Source: VBAS01 sp964508655 (lineage in GTDB: Bacteria > Bacteroidota > Bacteroidia > Chitinophagales > Chitinophagaceae). From it: DNA of 64,000 nucleotides. The stretch covers positions 1 to 64,000 of the forward strand of contig CAZDUO010000008.1 of the NCBI GenBank assembly GCA_964508655.1, read 5' to 3'. Shown here piece by piece: positions 51,310 to 60,822 of this stretch; the first letter of the stretch is position 1, and the number at the start of each line of letters is the position of its first letter. Both the position numbers and the translations under genes were made by a program. The notes under the pieces are model-generated. The model was not told the origin of the DNA and ran no database searches. It was given only the letters and a program-made list of their open reading frames with translations.

Positions 51310-52393
51310 TTCTCAGTTTGCTGTAAAAATCCAGCAGCCTTTGTTTTTCTTTTTGCCAGCATAATTCCTGTCTTGCTCTCAGGCAGTTTTGTCTTAGCCG
51401 GTCATAAAGCAATGTATTGTTAAGAAGTTTGCTGAGAGCTCCTGCAATTGTTCCGGGTTCAAGGTCATCAATCAGCTCTGCGACTTCAAACTGTTTATTT
51501 ATTTTCCGGTACTCAGGGTAATTCATCGTCACCTGCGGTGTGCCGGAATGGATGTAGTCAAAAAATTTGTTTGACAAAGAAAGGTACTGGTTCAGCCCTC
51601 TTTTATCAAAAGGATTCACAGCAATCATTGCTGCTTCCGTTTTTGCCCTCAAAGCTTCCGGCGCCAGCATACCAAAAAATTTCACTTTATCCGAAACACT
51701 ATTTATTGCCACGGCAGTTTTCATTTCATCCATGAAATTTCCATCGCCACAAACCCACAGCAGGGCGTTTACATCTTTCATAGCTGCCGCCAGGTATTCC
51801 AAACCTCTTCCTTTGTTGACGGCACCCTGGTAAAGAACAATGCCCGGTGATTTGCTATGCGTATCTGTTTCCTGCAACACAGGCACATTCCTGATGACTT
51901 CATAGCTGGCTCCGTAATATTTTTTAAACTCCGCCGCCAGACTTTCACTTACCGTATAACCATACCTGAAGCGGTGAATCATTTTTCTTTCCACCCAATG
52001 CCAAAACCGGTAAATGGCCGGGCGGCTTACCACTTCATCCAGCTGCGAAAAAAATTCGTGTGCATCATAAACCCTCTTTGTCCTTTTCAAAACTGAAGCA
52101 AAATAAACAGGCAGGATAGTATCCAGGTCAATGGCGCAAATACAATCTGTTTTTTTAATCAGGAGGTAAAAAAATAAACGGATATTGTATTCTGCATAAA
52201 AAAATTTGCCTTTTACAAACCAGCAGCCAAGCCGCCGCTGCCGGTAAGATGCAGGCGGAAAAGGAGGGGAGTGTTTCAGCCGTCTGCCCACCAGGAGCAC
52301 ATCATAACCCGCCGAAGCAAGTGTGCTGCAGATGCGCTGCATCCGCTGATCGTAAGTAAGATCATTTGTTACAGTAAAAATTATCTTTTTCAA
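51302..52393 (-). CDS. Glycosyltransferase family 4-like protein
   Basis: A 363-residue GT-B protein. The start is a TTG at 52393 giving 'MKKIIFTVTNDLTYDQRMQRICSTLASAGYDVLLVGRRL', the usual N-terminus of this group; no ATG is available upstream. The acceptor half has 'YDAHEFFSQLDEVVSRPAIYRFWHWVERKMI', and the donor half 'IVLYQGAVNKGRGLEYLAAAMKD' and 'SLSNKFFDYIHSGTPQVTMNYPEYRKIN'. It overlaps the following glycosyltransferase by 8 bases. Likely an envelope polysaccharide enzyme. Confidence 0.9.
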   Translation of the reverse strand: MKKIIFTVTNDLTYDQRMQRICSTLASAGYDVLLVGRRLKHSPPFPPASYRQRRLGCWFVKGKFFYAEYNIRLFFYLLIKKTDCICAIDLDTILPVYFASVLKRTKRVYDAHEFFSQLDEVVSRPAIYRFWHWVERKMIHRFRYGYTVSESLAAEFKKYYGASYEVIRNVPVLQETDTHSKSPGIVLYQGAVNKGRGLEYLAAAMKDVNALLWVCGDGNFMDEMKTAVAINSVSDKVKFFGMLAPEALRAKTEAAMIAVNPFDKRGLNQYLSLSNKFFDYIHSGTPQVTMNYPEYRKINKQFEVAELIDDLEPGTIAGALSKLLNNTLLYDRLRQNCLRARQELCWQKEKQRLLDFYSKLRNE

Positions 52394-52400
52394 ACCGGTT

Positions 52401-52408
52401 CAAATATA
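52401..52408 (-). promoter_or_regulatory. -7 box for the glycosyltransferase pair (TATATTTG on the minus strand)
   Basis: CAAATATA, a perfect reverse TAnnTTTG, lies 7 bases before the TTG start at 52393. A transcript from here would be leaderless or nearly so. Confidence 0.5.
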
Positions 52409-52411
52409 AAC

Positions 52412-52440
52412 GAAAAGCCCCGACCATGTGACCGGGGCTT
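52412..52440 (-). terminator. Rho-independent terminator after the second TonB receptor
   Basis: aagccccg (52415-52422) pairs with cggggctt (52433-52440), downstream of the stop at 52460, with TTTT following on the minus strand. Confidence 0.78.
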
Positions 52441-52459
52441 ACAACAGGAAAAGAATTTA

Positions 52460-55096
52460 TCAGAAGTTCATATCCGTATTGTTCATGCTTTCTCTTTCGC
52501 CTCTCATGTTTTTGCGTTTGAAAAGATTGGGGTCGAATTTTCCGAAACGCCAGCTAAAGTTCAGGCGAAGCATCTGCGGATCGCGGCGGCGGAATACATC
52601 CTGCACAAAATAGAGCGACTCGGAATGAATGTACGAACGGCGGGTTCTGAGTATATCGTTTATATTAAGTGAAATGGATGCAGCACGGTTTTTCAGGAAC
52701 TCATATCTAAACCCAAGATCAACAAAATAATTTGACCGCACATAACCCTGCGCTGAGGACTGCGGACCAAACATGGGGCCCATGCCAAAGCGCTGGCCAC
52801 CGCCGCTGCCGCCGGGTGGCAAAATGGTTTTTGAATTGTATTCACCTGTAAGCTGGATGGAGAAATTCTTTGGCAGCTTAAAAGTGTTGTTCAGTTTGCC
52901 AAACCAGCTTGCAAACTGGTCAGGTTGCGGCTGGGCAGCATCTTCCAGTTTTATTTTCGAGGTATAAAGATTCAGGTTTGAAGTCAGGTCCCACCACTTG
53001 GCCACTTTGTTTTTCATCGTCAGCTCCAGGCCAGTTACATAACTTGAATTAGCATTGATGTACGTATTAATCACATACTCTTTGGCATTCACCGGGCTGG
53101 TAAATTTTTCCTGGAAGCTGGTGATAAGGTCATTGGTGTTTTTATAGTACAGCGTGGCCAGGAAGTTGTCTTTGTTTTTGAAAACCTTCTGGTACGAAAC
53201 TTCGACGGAGTTGGTAAACTCCGGTGTCAGGTCTGGATTGCCTTTGCGCAGGTTCAGAAAATCCGACGAATCGGTGAACGGCGTCAGCTGGAAAAAGTTG
53301 GGCCGGTTGATTCGTCTGGTGTAATTCAGCTGCAGTTCCTGGTCATTCTTCAGTTTCTGGCTCAGGAAAACGCTGGGGAAGAAACTCACCGGGAAATCGT
53401 TGGTGAATTTTTCACCCGTTTTCAGCAGCTTGCCTGTATAGCTTGAACTTTCCACCCGCAGACCAAGCTGGTAGCCGAAATTTTTTATTTGATTTGAATA
53501 TGTGGTGTAAGCTGCCAGCACATGATCATCACTTTCATAATCCACCTGCGATGCCGGTTGCAAAATCAGTTCGCCGGTATTGGGATTTACAATATAAAAC
53601 GCATTGGTGCTGCTCGACCGGTTGAAGGCTGCACGCAGTCCCATCTCCACTTTTGATTTATCGTTTATAGGGTTGGTGAAATCGGTTTGCAAAACAAGGC
53701 TTTCGCCGCTGCCGGTTGCTTTTTGCTGCTGCAAAAAACTGTTAGTAACAGTACCACCGGGTGAATTGAAATAATCTGACTGAATTAAACTGTTGTTTTT
53801 ATTGGTTCGCTTGTTATAGGTAACATCGGCCGTCCAGTCTCTGCCTGCTTTAGGAAAATTGTGTTTGAAACTAAGCTGTGCACCACGGAACCGGAATTTG
53901 CCTTCAGAATTTGTTAATCGTTCGCTGTATGAACTTGTTTTTACCGTGTATAAAGAATCAACCAGCAATTCGCTGAAATTTTCAGGATTAAAATTGCCGC
54001 CGCCATAACTGCCGCTTGCAGAAAGCGTATTTCTGTTATTGATAAAATAATCAATACCGCCCCTGAAAAACCTGAAATTCCCTTTGTTTTCATTCCTGTC
54101 ATCCTGGTGAAGGATGGTGTTGGGCTGATCCAAAATATTGTATCGTTCAGTAAAGCCGGTGCCGATGGATTTGCGCTGGTTATAATTGGCGCTTCCAAAC
54201 AGGTTCACTTTATTCTGGCGGAGGTTAAAATCGCCGCCGAGGCCCACTCTTGCTCTTGAATCAATGTTGCTGCGTATGCTTCCGTTATAGCCCACTTTTT
54301 TGTTTTTCTTCAAAACAATATTCAGAATGCCGGCGGTGCCGCCTGATGCATCATACTTGGCCGAAGGATTGGTAATGATTTCAACCGATTCGATGGCATC
54401 AGCCGGAATCTGGTCTAGCTGCATGGTAGTTGGACGTCCGTCAACAAAAATCTGGGGTGCATTGTTGCGCATGGTCACATTGCCGTCAAGGTCCACTGAA
54501 ACCGAAGGCACATTCTTCATCACATCCACGGCGGTGCCGCCGGCCGAAACCACATCTTTTTCTACATTATAAACCTTCCTGTCTATGCCAAGCTGAAAAA
54601 GCGGTTTTGAGGAAGTGACGGTGACGGTACCAAGCACCTTTGCATCAATTTCCAGTTTTATATTTCCAAGATCTTTATCAATTGCATTCAGCATGGCGCT
54701 CATATCAGCATTGCCGGGTTGCATTTTTATTTCGAAACTTACATTCTGTTCCAACGTTTGAAATCCGATGGCAGATATTTTCAGTTTTGACTGGCCAAAA
54801 AGAGGAACATTTTCTATACTGAATTCGCCATTGGCTTTGGTCAGCATGCCGCCAATAATCACATCCTTTCTTTTTTTGGTGGCGGTATCAAACCTGCTTT
54901 GAATCAGTTGAACCGAGGCCGCATCTACCGGCTTCCCGGATTGTGTTTCCACAATCTTGCCATACATACGACCACTCATTTGCTGGCCGTTTCCAAATCC
55001 GCCGCGGTTGCCATTGCCACCCGGCGAAGATGGTATTTGTGCGAATAATCCAAACCCGATAAGGCTTAATAGTAAACTGAAAACTAATTTGTTCAT
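52460..55096 (-). CDS. TonB-dependent receptor-like outer-membrane protein
   Basis: An 878-residue protein with a signal peptide (MNKLVFSLLLSLIGFGLFAQ) and a Gly-rich linker ('SSPGGNGNRGGFGNGQQMSG'). A carboxypeptidase regulatory-like domain ('MYGKIVETQSGKPVDAASVQLIQ') is followed by a plug ('VDVMKNVPSVSVDLDGNVTMRNNAPQIFVDGRPTTMQLDQIPADAIESVEIITNPSAKYDASGGTAGILNIVLKKN') and a barrel of the OMP_b-brl_3 type. It lacks the SusC signatures and has no SusD partner. The plug wording matches receptors often tied to metal or siderophore uptake; the ligand is unknown. Confidence 0.92.
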   Translation of the reverse strand: MNKLVFSLLLSLIGFGLFAQIPSSPGGNGNRGGFGNGQQMSGRMYGKIVETQSGKPVDAASVQLIQSRFDTATKKRKDVIIGGMLTKANGEFSIENVPLFGQSKLKISAIGFQTLEQNVSFEIKMQPGNADMSAMLNAIDKDLGNIKLEIDAKVLGTVTVTSSKPLFQLGIDRKVYNVEKDVVSAGGTAVDVMKNVPSVSVDLDGNVTMRNNAPQIFVDGRPTTMQLDQIPADAIESVEIITNPSAKYDASGGTAGILNIVLKKNKKVGYNGSIRSNIDSRARVGLGGDFNLRQNKVNLFGSANYNQRKSIGTGFTERYNILDQPNTILHQDDRNENKGNFRFFRGGIDYFINNRNTLSASGSYGGGNFNPENFSELLVDSLYTVKTSSYSERLTNSEGKFRFRGAQLSFKHNFPKAGRDWTADVTYNKRTNKNNSLIQSDYFNSPGGTVTNSFLQQQKATGSGESLVLQTDFTNPINDKSKVEMGLRAAFNRSSSTNAFYIVNPNTGELILQPASQVDYESDDHVLAAYTTYSNQIKNFGYQLGLRVESSSYTGKLLKTGEKFTNDFPVSFFPSVFLSQKLKNDQELQLNYTRRINRPNFFQLTPFTDSSDFLNLRKGNPDLTPEFTNSVEVSYQKVFKNKDNFLATLYYKNTNDLITSFQEKFTSPVNAKEYVINTYINANSSYVTGLELTMKNKVAKWWDLTSNLNLYTSKIKLEDAAQPQPDQFASWFGKLNNTFKLPKNFSIQLTGEYNSKTILPPGGSGGGQRFGMGPMFGPQSSAQGYVRSNYFVDLGFRYEFLKNRAASISLNINDILRTRRSYIHSESLYFVQDVFRRRDPQMLRLNFSWRFGKFDPNLFKRKNMRGERESMNNTDMNF

Positions 55097-55225
55097 TTTG
55101 TGAATTTTAGTTTTAGACGTGCAAAGGTGTAATAACCTTCCCTCAATTCATTTTTTTAATGATAAATGGCAAAGGCAACTCATAAATGGAGAATGCTACT
55201 GACGGAAAAAAGAATACGAACGACC

Positions 55226-55831
55226 CTACGTACTGAGCAGTGTGATAAGCACCTGGACCAGGCCGATGATAAACCCAATAACCCCGCCAAGAATTTCCAC
55301 AAACCGGAATTCTTTGCTCATAATCTGGTAGAGGATGGATTCAAGTTTATCAGTAGAAAATGCAGCCACTTTTTCCGTCACTATTTTTTCCAGGTCCAGC
55401 TCTTTCTGCAGGTGACCGGCGTAGTTTTTCATTACCTGCGGAAAAAGAGTTTCGAGCTCCTGCATAAAAATTCTTTTAAGCGAATTGATGGTTCGGTCGC
55501 CAATAAACAGGCTCAGGAAAGGCATTTCATCGCCGAGTTTTATGCGCAGAAAATTGTCCACATGCTTTTCTATCATCGGCAGCAGCTTCTGAAGGTTTTG
55601 CGGGCTGGCAATTTTTTGCTCGATATCTTCAAACGAAAGGAACTCGGCACTTACCATCCTGCCAAGTTTTTCGGCAAAAATTTGCTGTCGCTTAGGAAAA
55701 ACACCCTGAAAGCTGAATCCTAAAAACCGTTTCGGCTCTCTAGGGTGAAAAAGCATTTTAATCGCAATCCAGTTTGTCACCCAACCGATGAACGCAGAGA
55801 TAAAAGGAATAAGAAGGAGCCAGTAGTTCAT
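55226..55831 (-). CDS. DUF445 family membrane protein
   Basis: A 201-residue protein with an N-terminal helix and the family opening 'PFISAFIGWVTNWIAIKMLFHPREPKRFLGFSFQGVFPKRQQIFAEKLGRMV'. A central helical, extended region follows, then a C-terminal hydrophobic segment ('FVEILGGVIGFIIGLVQVLITLL'). The family is shorter here than the ~400-residue Bacillus form and typical of Bacteroidota. Function unknown; it may link membranes or form long coiled assemblies. Confidence 0.88.
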   Translation of the reverse strand: MNYWLLLIPFISAFIGWVTNWIAIKMLFHPREPKRFLGFSFQGVFPKRQQIFAEKLGRMVSAEFLSFEDIEQKIASPQNLQKLLPMIEKHVDNFLRIKLGDEMPFLSLFIGDRTINSLKRIFMQELETLFPQVMKNYAGHLQKELDLEKIVTEKVAAFSTDKLESILYQIMSKEFRFVEILGGVIGFIIGLVQVLITLLST

Positions 55832-55882
55832 TTAAAAAGTTGGACAAAGAAACAGAATCAAGCGGGTGGTTCAAAATCTCAT

Positions 55883-55913
55883 TTTGGCTGCAAAAGCTAT
55901 TTATTTATTTTTG
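55883..55913 (+). promoter_or_regulatory. Consensus Bacteroidota promoter of tRNA-His
   Basis: TTTG (55883-55886), a 19-base spacer, then TATTTTTG (55906-55913). Both elements and the spacing match consensus exactly. The tRNA begins 15 bases downstream. Confidence 0.8.
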
Positions 55914-55927
55914 CGGTTACAAAAAAC

Positions 55928-56002
55928 GGTGGCTGTAGCTCAGTTGGTTAGAGCATCAGATTGTGGTTCTGAGGGTCGTGGGTTCGAGCCCCATCAGCCA
56001 CC
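55928..56002 (+). tRNA. tRNA-His (GTG)
   Basis: A full cloverleaf: acceptor GTGGCTG/CAGCCAC with the extra 5' G (-1, 55928) facing C73 as required for histidine identity. The D arm is GCTC...GAGC, the anticodon loop TTGTGGT (anticodon GTG), and the T arm contains GTGGG-TTCGAGC-CCCAT. CCA is not encoded. Confidence 0.98.
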
Positions 56003-56018
56003 CAAAAAATCAAAAAAG

Positions 56019-56050
56019 AAAACTTCCGGGTCACGGAGGTTTTTTCTTTT
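56019..56050 (+). terminator. Rho-independent terminator after tRNA-His
   Basis: aaaacttccg (56019-56028), loop ggtca, cggaggtttt (56034-56043), then T-rich. Confidence 0.8.
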
Positions 56051-56135
56051 ACCATCTTTCCACCAATCATCAAAAAGCGTTGTTAAAAGGCATCATGAGT
56101 AAGAAAACCCGTGATTTTGCGTTATTTTTACTGCC

Positions 56136-58304
56136 ATGTTAAAGCTGGTTAAGTATATGACAAATCTGAAACGACTTCCCTTGCTTATCCTGTTGATTAT
56201 TACAGGCGCCTTTCTTGCAGCTTCGGTAAATAAAAACAATGACCCCGGCGGCAAGTATGAAAAAATACTTCACAACGTGACGGAGATGCTGAAAGAAGCA
56301 CACTACAGCCCGAAGATGATTGACGATAGTCTTTCAAAAAAGATTTACTTCCGGTACTTTGAAAACCTTGACCCCAATAACAACATTTTTCTGAACGAAG
56401 ACATTGAGGCATTAAAAAAATACCAGTACCGGATTGACGATGAAATGAAGGGCGCCAATGTGGAATTTTTCAAAGCGGCAGGGCAAGTTTTTAATAAAAG
56501 AATGGAAGAAGCCGCTTCGTTTTACAAGGAAATACTAAGCCAGCCTTTTGACTTTTCAGTTGATGAAAATTTTATAAATGACCGGGCTAAAATTTCTTTT
56601 GCTGCCAGCGAAACTGAACGGCGTGAATACTGGAGAAAATGGCTCAAGTTCCAGAGCCTTGAACGATATTTCGACCTGGTGGAAACCCGGGAAAAAAATA
56701 AAGACCGCAATGATTTCGTGGTAAAACCGGATGCAGCACTTGAAAAAGAAGCACGGGAAAAGGTAAGTAAAGTGATGGAAAGAACCTTTGAGCGCTATCG
56801 TTTCAAGTTTTCTGAAGATGACAAGTTCAACCTGTTTGTAGGCACCATCACCAACATTATGGATCCCCACACTGAATTTTTCCCCCCGGTTGATAAAAGA
56901 TATTTTGATGAACAGATGAGCGGCCGTTTTTTCGGCATCGGCGCATCGCTTGTTTATGATGAAGGAAATATTAAAATCAATACGCTGATTGCCGGCAGTC
57001 CTGCCTGGAAGAGCGGCGAAGTGCAGGTAGGAGATGTGATTCTAAAAGTGGGGCAGGGGAAAGAAGACCCGGTAGAATTAACCGGGTTTGTGGTAGAAGA
57101 TGCGGTAAAACTTATCCGTGGAAAAAAAGGAACTGAAGTAAAACTTACACTCAAAAAACAGGATGGCACTGTAAAAACTATCAGCCTGGTACGTGATGAA
57201 ATTGTGCAGGACGAAACCTTTGCCCGCAGCGCAGTAATTAAAAACGGAACTACAAAACTGGGCTATATCTACCTGCCGGAATTTTATGCCGATTTTGACC
57301 GGCCAAACGGTAACCGGTGCTATGTGGATGTGGCTAAAGAAATTCAGAAGCTGAAAGAAGAAAAAGTGGATGGCATCATCATGGACCTGCGAAACAACGG
57401 CGGCGGTTCGCTTTATGATGTGGTACAGATGGTGGGCTTGTTTATTGAAAAAGGACCGGTAGTGCAGGTAAAAGACCGCGACGGAAAACCCAACATACTG
57501 GAAGATAAAAACCGTGAAGTGCTGTATGACGGCCCGCTCACGGTGATGGTAAATGAATTCAGCGCATCTGCATCGGAAATATTTGCTGCTGCCATACAGG
57601 ACTATGGCCGTGGCATTGTTATTGGCAGCACATCCACTTATGGAAAAGGAACGGTGCAACGTAATATTGGCCTTGATCCCGGGTCAGGATTCCTGAGCGC
57701 CAATTCTGATTTGGGAACCGTAAAACTGACTTTACAAAAATTTTACCGGGTCAACGGTGGCTCCACGCAACAGAAAGGTGTGGCTTCAGATATTGTGCTG
57801 CCCGATAATTATGAGTACCTGAAACTGCGGGAAAAAGATGATCCCGATGCGCTGCCCTGGGATGAAATAAGCAAAGCACCCATTAAAAACTGGACACCCG
57901 GTTATGATATTTCCTCACTTCAGACACTTAGCGAAACCAGGCTTCAATCAAACATTGCTTTTAAACTGATTAAGGATAATACCGACTGGCTGGCAAAACA
58001 GAATGACAAAGATTATCCGCTGAATTACGAGAAATACAAAAAAGAACAGGCAACCATCAAGGCCACCATTCGCCAGATTGAAGCCCTTAAAAAGCTCCAG
58101 GATGAAATGGATATTACCGCCCTGCCGCAGGATGCCAATCGCTTCAGCTATGATAAAGGCAAACAGGAACGATTCGAACAGTGGATAAAAAACCTGCGTA
58201 AGGATATTTATATTGACCAGGTATCGAAAATAACCGATGACATGGTGGTGCAGCGTAATATGGCGCTTGGTAAAAAAAATGAAGACGCCAAAAAGGCGTT
58301 CTGA
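56136..58304 (+). CDS. prc: Carboxy-terminal processing (tail-specific) protease, S41
   Basis: A 722-residue periplasmic serine protease with an N-terminal signal/anchor ('LKRLPLLILLIITGAFLAASV'). ATGs at 56136 and 56157 are both possible starts. Order: an N-terminal helical domain, a PDZ domain (about 230-325, 'GRFFGIGASLVYDEGNIKINTLIAGSPAWKSGEVQVGDVILKV'), the S41 catalytic domain with the Ser in 'VNEFSASASEIFAAAIQDYG' and the Lys in 'GSTSTYGKGTVQRN', and a C-terminal Prc-like extension (DUF3340). It trims C-termini of envelope proteins. A terminator follows at 58323. Confidence 0.95.
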   Translation: MLKLVKYMTNLKRLPLLILLIITGAFLAASVNKNNDPGGKYEKILHNVTEMLKEAHYSPKMIDDSLSKKIYFRYFENLDPNNNIFLNEDIEALKKYQYRIDDEMKGANVEFFKAAGQVFNKRMEEAASFYKEILSQPFDFSVDENFINDRAKISFAASETERREYWRKWLKFQSLERYFDLVETREKNKDRNDFVVKPDAALEKEAREKVSKVMERTFERYRFKFSEDDKFNLFVGTITNIMDPHTEFFPPVDKRYFDEQMSGRFFGIGASLVYDEGNIKINTLIAGSPAWKSGEVQVGDVILKVGQGKEDPVELTGFVVEDAVKLIRGKKGTEVKLTLKKQDGTVKTISLVRDEIVQDETFARSAVIKNGTTKLGYIYLPEFYADFDRPNGNRCYVDVAKEIQKLKEEKVDGIIMDLRNNGGGSLYDVVQMVGLFIEKGPVVQVKDRDGKPNILEDKNREVLYDGPLTVMVNEFSASASEIFAAAIQDYGRGIVIGSTSTYGKGTVQRNIGLDPGSGFLSANSDLGTVKLTLQKFYRVNGGSTQQKGVASDIVLPDNYEYLKLREKDDPDALPWDEISKAPIKNWTPGYDISSLQTLSETRLQSNIAFKLIKDNTDWLAKQNDKDYPLNYEKYKKEQATIKATIRQIEALKKLQDEMDITALPQDANRFSYDKGKQERFEQWIKNLRKDIYIDQVSKITDDMVVQRNMALGKKNEDAKKAF

Positions 58305-58322
58305 AAATTGAATATTCCCGCT

Positions 58323-58356
58323 AAAAAACATCCTGCCGGCTGGCAGGATTTTTTTT
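58323..58356. terminator. Bidirectional rho-independent terminator
   Basis: atcctgcc (58330-58337) pairs with ggcaggat (58342-58349), flanked by A and T runs, between convergent genes. Confidence 0.85.
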
Positions 58357-58864
58357 ACAGGTATCTTTCTTCAATTACCTGCCGGTGATGATTGACATGA
58401 CCTGCGCAGATAAACCCGATACCGAGCACATAAACCGGTTTGCCGCTGGCTATACCTTCCGCCTCCAGCTGCTCTTTATCAAAAGAAGCAAACATCAGCA
58501 TGGTTGCATTTCTTAAGGAAGTAAATTCATCAATTAAATCATTCCAGTTCCTGTTTTCAATTTTGGCATTTTGAGCAAACAGATTTTCATCAAAGGAAGG
58601 AAGGGGAGCCGGGTCTTTTCGTGAAAAACGCAGAGCACGGTAACTGAAAACCCGCTCCGAATCAATGACATGCTGTACTACTTCCTTAATGGTCCATTTA
58701 CCTTCGGCATACCGGTAGTTTTGCTTTTCTGCCGGAATGGTATGCAGCAAAGAAATAAAAGAAGACCCGCTGTTTCTTAAAGCAGTCACCAGGTCATCTT
58801 CCTTCACTTTATTGATATAGCCGTGATAAAATTCCGGCACACGGTTCAGATCAGGGCGGGGCAT
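58355..58864 (-). CDS. DinB family protein
   Basis: A soluble 169-residue DinB_2 protein: 'LLHTIPAEKQNYRYAEGKWTIKEVVQHVIDSERVFSYRALRFSRKDPAPLPSFDE' contains the first His of the metal site, and 'GIGFICAGHVNHHRQVIEERY' the other two. It differs clearly from the DinB protein at 9540. Bacillithiol/mycothiol-type transferase functions are known for some relatives but cannot be inferred here. Confidence 0.88.
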   Translation of the reverse strand: MPRPDLNRVPEFYHGYINKVKEDDLVTALRNSGSSFISLLHTIPAEKQNYRYAEGKWTIKEVVQHVIDSERVFSYRALRFSRKDPAPLPSFDENLFAQNAKIENRNWNDLIDEFTSLRNATMLMFASFDKEQLEAEGIASGKPVYVLGIGFICAGHVNHHRQVIEERYL

Positions 58865-58910
58865 AGGTATTTTATTTTAATAAAAATAAAGATGGCGATT
58901 TTTTTTCAGT

Positions 58911-58938
58911 AAAAAACCTCTGCTGTAAAAAGCAGAAG
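58911..58938 (-). terminator. Probable terminator after the subtilase gene
   Basis: tctgct (58919-58924) pairs with agcaga (58931-58936), extended by one mismatch, followed on the minus strand by TTTTTT; the subtilase stops at 58963. Confidence 0.6.
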
Positions 58939-58962
58939 CCAAAATTTTCATTCTTTACTTTT

Positions 58963-60666
58963 TCAAAAAGGTTTCAGCATCGTACCCGCACCTCTTTCAC
59001 CTTTCAAGGTTGACGCAAGTTTCAGCGCCTCATAAGCGTTCACCACACCTCCCGTTTTACTGATGTCTGAAAGATTCACTTTGCTTTCCGTACCGGGCAC
59101 ATTTACCTGGTAAGCAGGAGGCACCACCGATTTTTCAATAACAAATTTTACCTGTTCGGCGCTCAGGTTGGGAAAATACTGAAGTATGAGAGCGGCAATA
59201 CCGGCTACCACCGGGCTGGCCATGCTGGTACCCTGGGCATTGCCATAAGTGTTGCCTCCGGGAACAGTAGAGTAAATTTTCATACCCGGGGCGAAAACAT
59301 CCACTTCATTTTTACCATAATTGGAAAAGCCGGCAGTCAGCGAAAAATATTTTGAGCCATCGGTGGGTATTGCCTGGTCAATAGCCAAATCGCCGCTGGC
59401 CCCAACTGTTATCCAGTTGCTGGCCCTGGTAGCATTCGACTTATATACCGGGCTGGGAAAATTCCATGTAGAGTCAATATTCTTATGGTCATTCCCGGCA
59501 GCATGTACCAGCAATACTCCTTTTGACCTGGCATATTCCACGGCTTCATCTACCCAATGTTTTTCAGGTGAAAAACTTTTTCCAAAACTCATATTGATTA
59601 CCTGTGCGCCATTATCCACCGCATAGCGTATGGCAAGAGCAATATCCTTATCATGCTCATCGCCATCGGGCACGGCTCTTATCATCATGATTTTTACATT
59701 ATCGGCAATTCCATCCACACCAATATTGTTGTTTCTTTTGGCCCCGATAATACCAGCTACATGGGTGCCATGGTGAGCCGATTTGTTGTCAACAAACACA
59801 TTGTTGTTTCCATAAAAGCGGTCGGAAAAATCATAATAATTATCCTTCACCACTTCGTCACGGAAGTTTTTTGGCGCTTTTTCTTTGGCATCTGCTTTTC
59901 TTTGTTCAGCATCCAGGTAATCCTTAAAGCCCTCCATAAATTCCTTATTAGTGACATCAAGGGCATCGTTGGCCTTCATCAGGCCATACAAGGCGGTTTT
60001 GGCATTTTTAGTTTTATTGTCGGGAAATTCTGCGCTTTCAAGCTCTTTACCTGTAAACTCTGTTTTACCCAAGGCCGCCTGCAAAATGCTGTCGCTTCTT
60101 GAAAGATTCAGATAAGCCATTTTCAGTATGGCTAAATCAATGCTTTCCTCACCACCCGATCCGTAAAGTTCTTCTCTTGTTTTACTCCACATTTCATACT
60201 CAGCCGCTTCTTCTTTAGAAAGTGTTGCAGGATTGATTTCTTTTCCTTCATATTTTTCTTTGTATTTGTGATAAACCCGGTCTCTTTCATAAGAGTCCAC
60301 AGTCACATTCTTACCGTCCTTGCCGCCAATAAAATTCCATCCGTAAATGTCATCCACGTAGCCGTTTTTATCATCATCTATCCCGTTGCCGGGTATTTCT
60401 TTGGGGTTTCGCCAAAGCACTTCTTTCAGGTCTTCGTGCAGGGTATCAATGCCGGAATCAATAACTGCTACTATCACCGTTTTACTCTTTTTCCCTTTCA
60501 TAAACTGGTAAGCCTTGTCAAGACTGATTCCATAAGTACCGGTTTCCTTCAGGTCAAGCAGGTGCCATCCATTGGGCAGAGGTTCTTTTACTCCTGTTTG
60601 GGCAAAGGTACCTATGCTTAAAAATCCGAAGACCATTGTCACTATTCCCGCAAAGATTCTATTCAT
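58963..60666 (-). CDS. Exported S8 (subtilisin-type) peptidase
   Basis: A 567-residue serine protease with a signal peptide (MNRIFAGIVTMVFGFLSIGTFAQ). The triad is Asp70 in 'VIVAVIDSGIDTLHEDL', His near residue 300 in 'SAHHGTHVAGIIGAKRNN', and Ser near 490 in 'AQGTSMASPVVAGIAALIL'. About 150 extra, charged and mainly helical residues separate the Asp and His motifs ('HKYKEKYEGKEINPATLSKEEAAEYEMWSKTREEL', 'DYLDAEQRKADAKEKAPKNF'). There is no propeptide of usual size and no type IX tail; it probably acts in the periplasm. The substrate is unknown. Confidence 0.93.
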   Translation of the reverse strand: MNRIFAGIVTMVFGFLSIGTFAQTGVKEPLPNGWHLLDLKETGTYGISLDKAYQFMKGKKSKTVIVAVIDSGIDTLHEDLKEVLWRNPKEIPGNGIDDDKNGYVDDIYGWNFIGGKDGKNVTVDSYERDRVYHKYKEKYEGKEINPATLSKEEAAEYEMWSKTREELYGSGGEESIDLAILKMAYLNLSRSDSILQAALGKTEFTGKELESAEFPDNKTKNAKTALYGLMKANDALDVTNKEFMEGFKDYLDAEQRKADAKEKAPKNFRDEVVKDNYYDFSDRFYGNNNVFVDNKSAHHGTHVAGIIGAKRNNNIGVDGIADNVKIMMIRAVPDGDEHDKDIALAIRYAVDNGAQVINMSFGKSFSPEKHWVDEAVEYARSKGVLLVHAAGNDHKNIDSTWNFPSPVYKSNATRASNWITVGASGDLAIDQAIPTDGSKYFSLTAGFSNYGKNEVDVFAPGMKIYSTVPGGNTYGNAQGTSMASPVVAGIAALILQYFPNLSAEQVKFVIEKSVVPPAYQVNVPGTESKVNLSDISKTGGVVNAYEALKLASTLKGERGAGTMLKPF

Positions 60667-60778
60667 AAATTTTTAATTTTAAATGCAAAAATTAAGAATT
60701 GGTAAAAATAATTGAAACCTTCCATAAAAATTTGATAATTACTAACAGGTAAATATTTTTAGCGCCATCACAAAATGA

Positions 60779-60807
60779 AAATCTCCCCTTTCAGCAAGGG
60801 GAGATTT
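60779..60807 (-). terminator. Rho-independent terminator after the OmpA gene
   Basis: A 12-base perfect stem aaatctcccctt (60779-60790)/aaggggagattt (60796-60807) with a 5-base loop, downstream of the stop at 60823. Confidence 0.85.
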
Positions 60808-60822
60808 CAGATAATAATCGCT

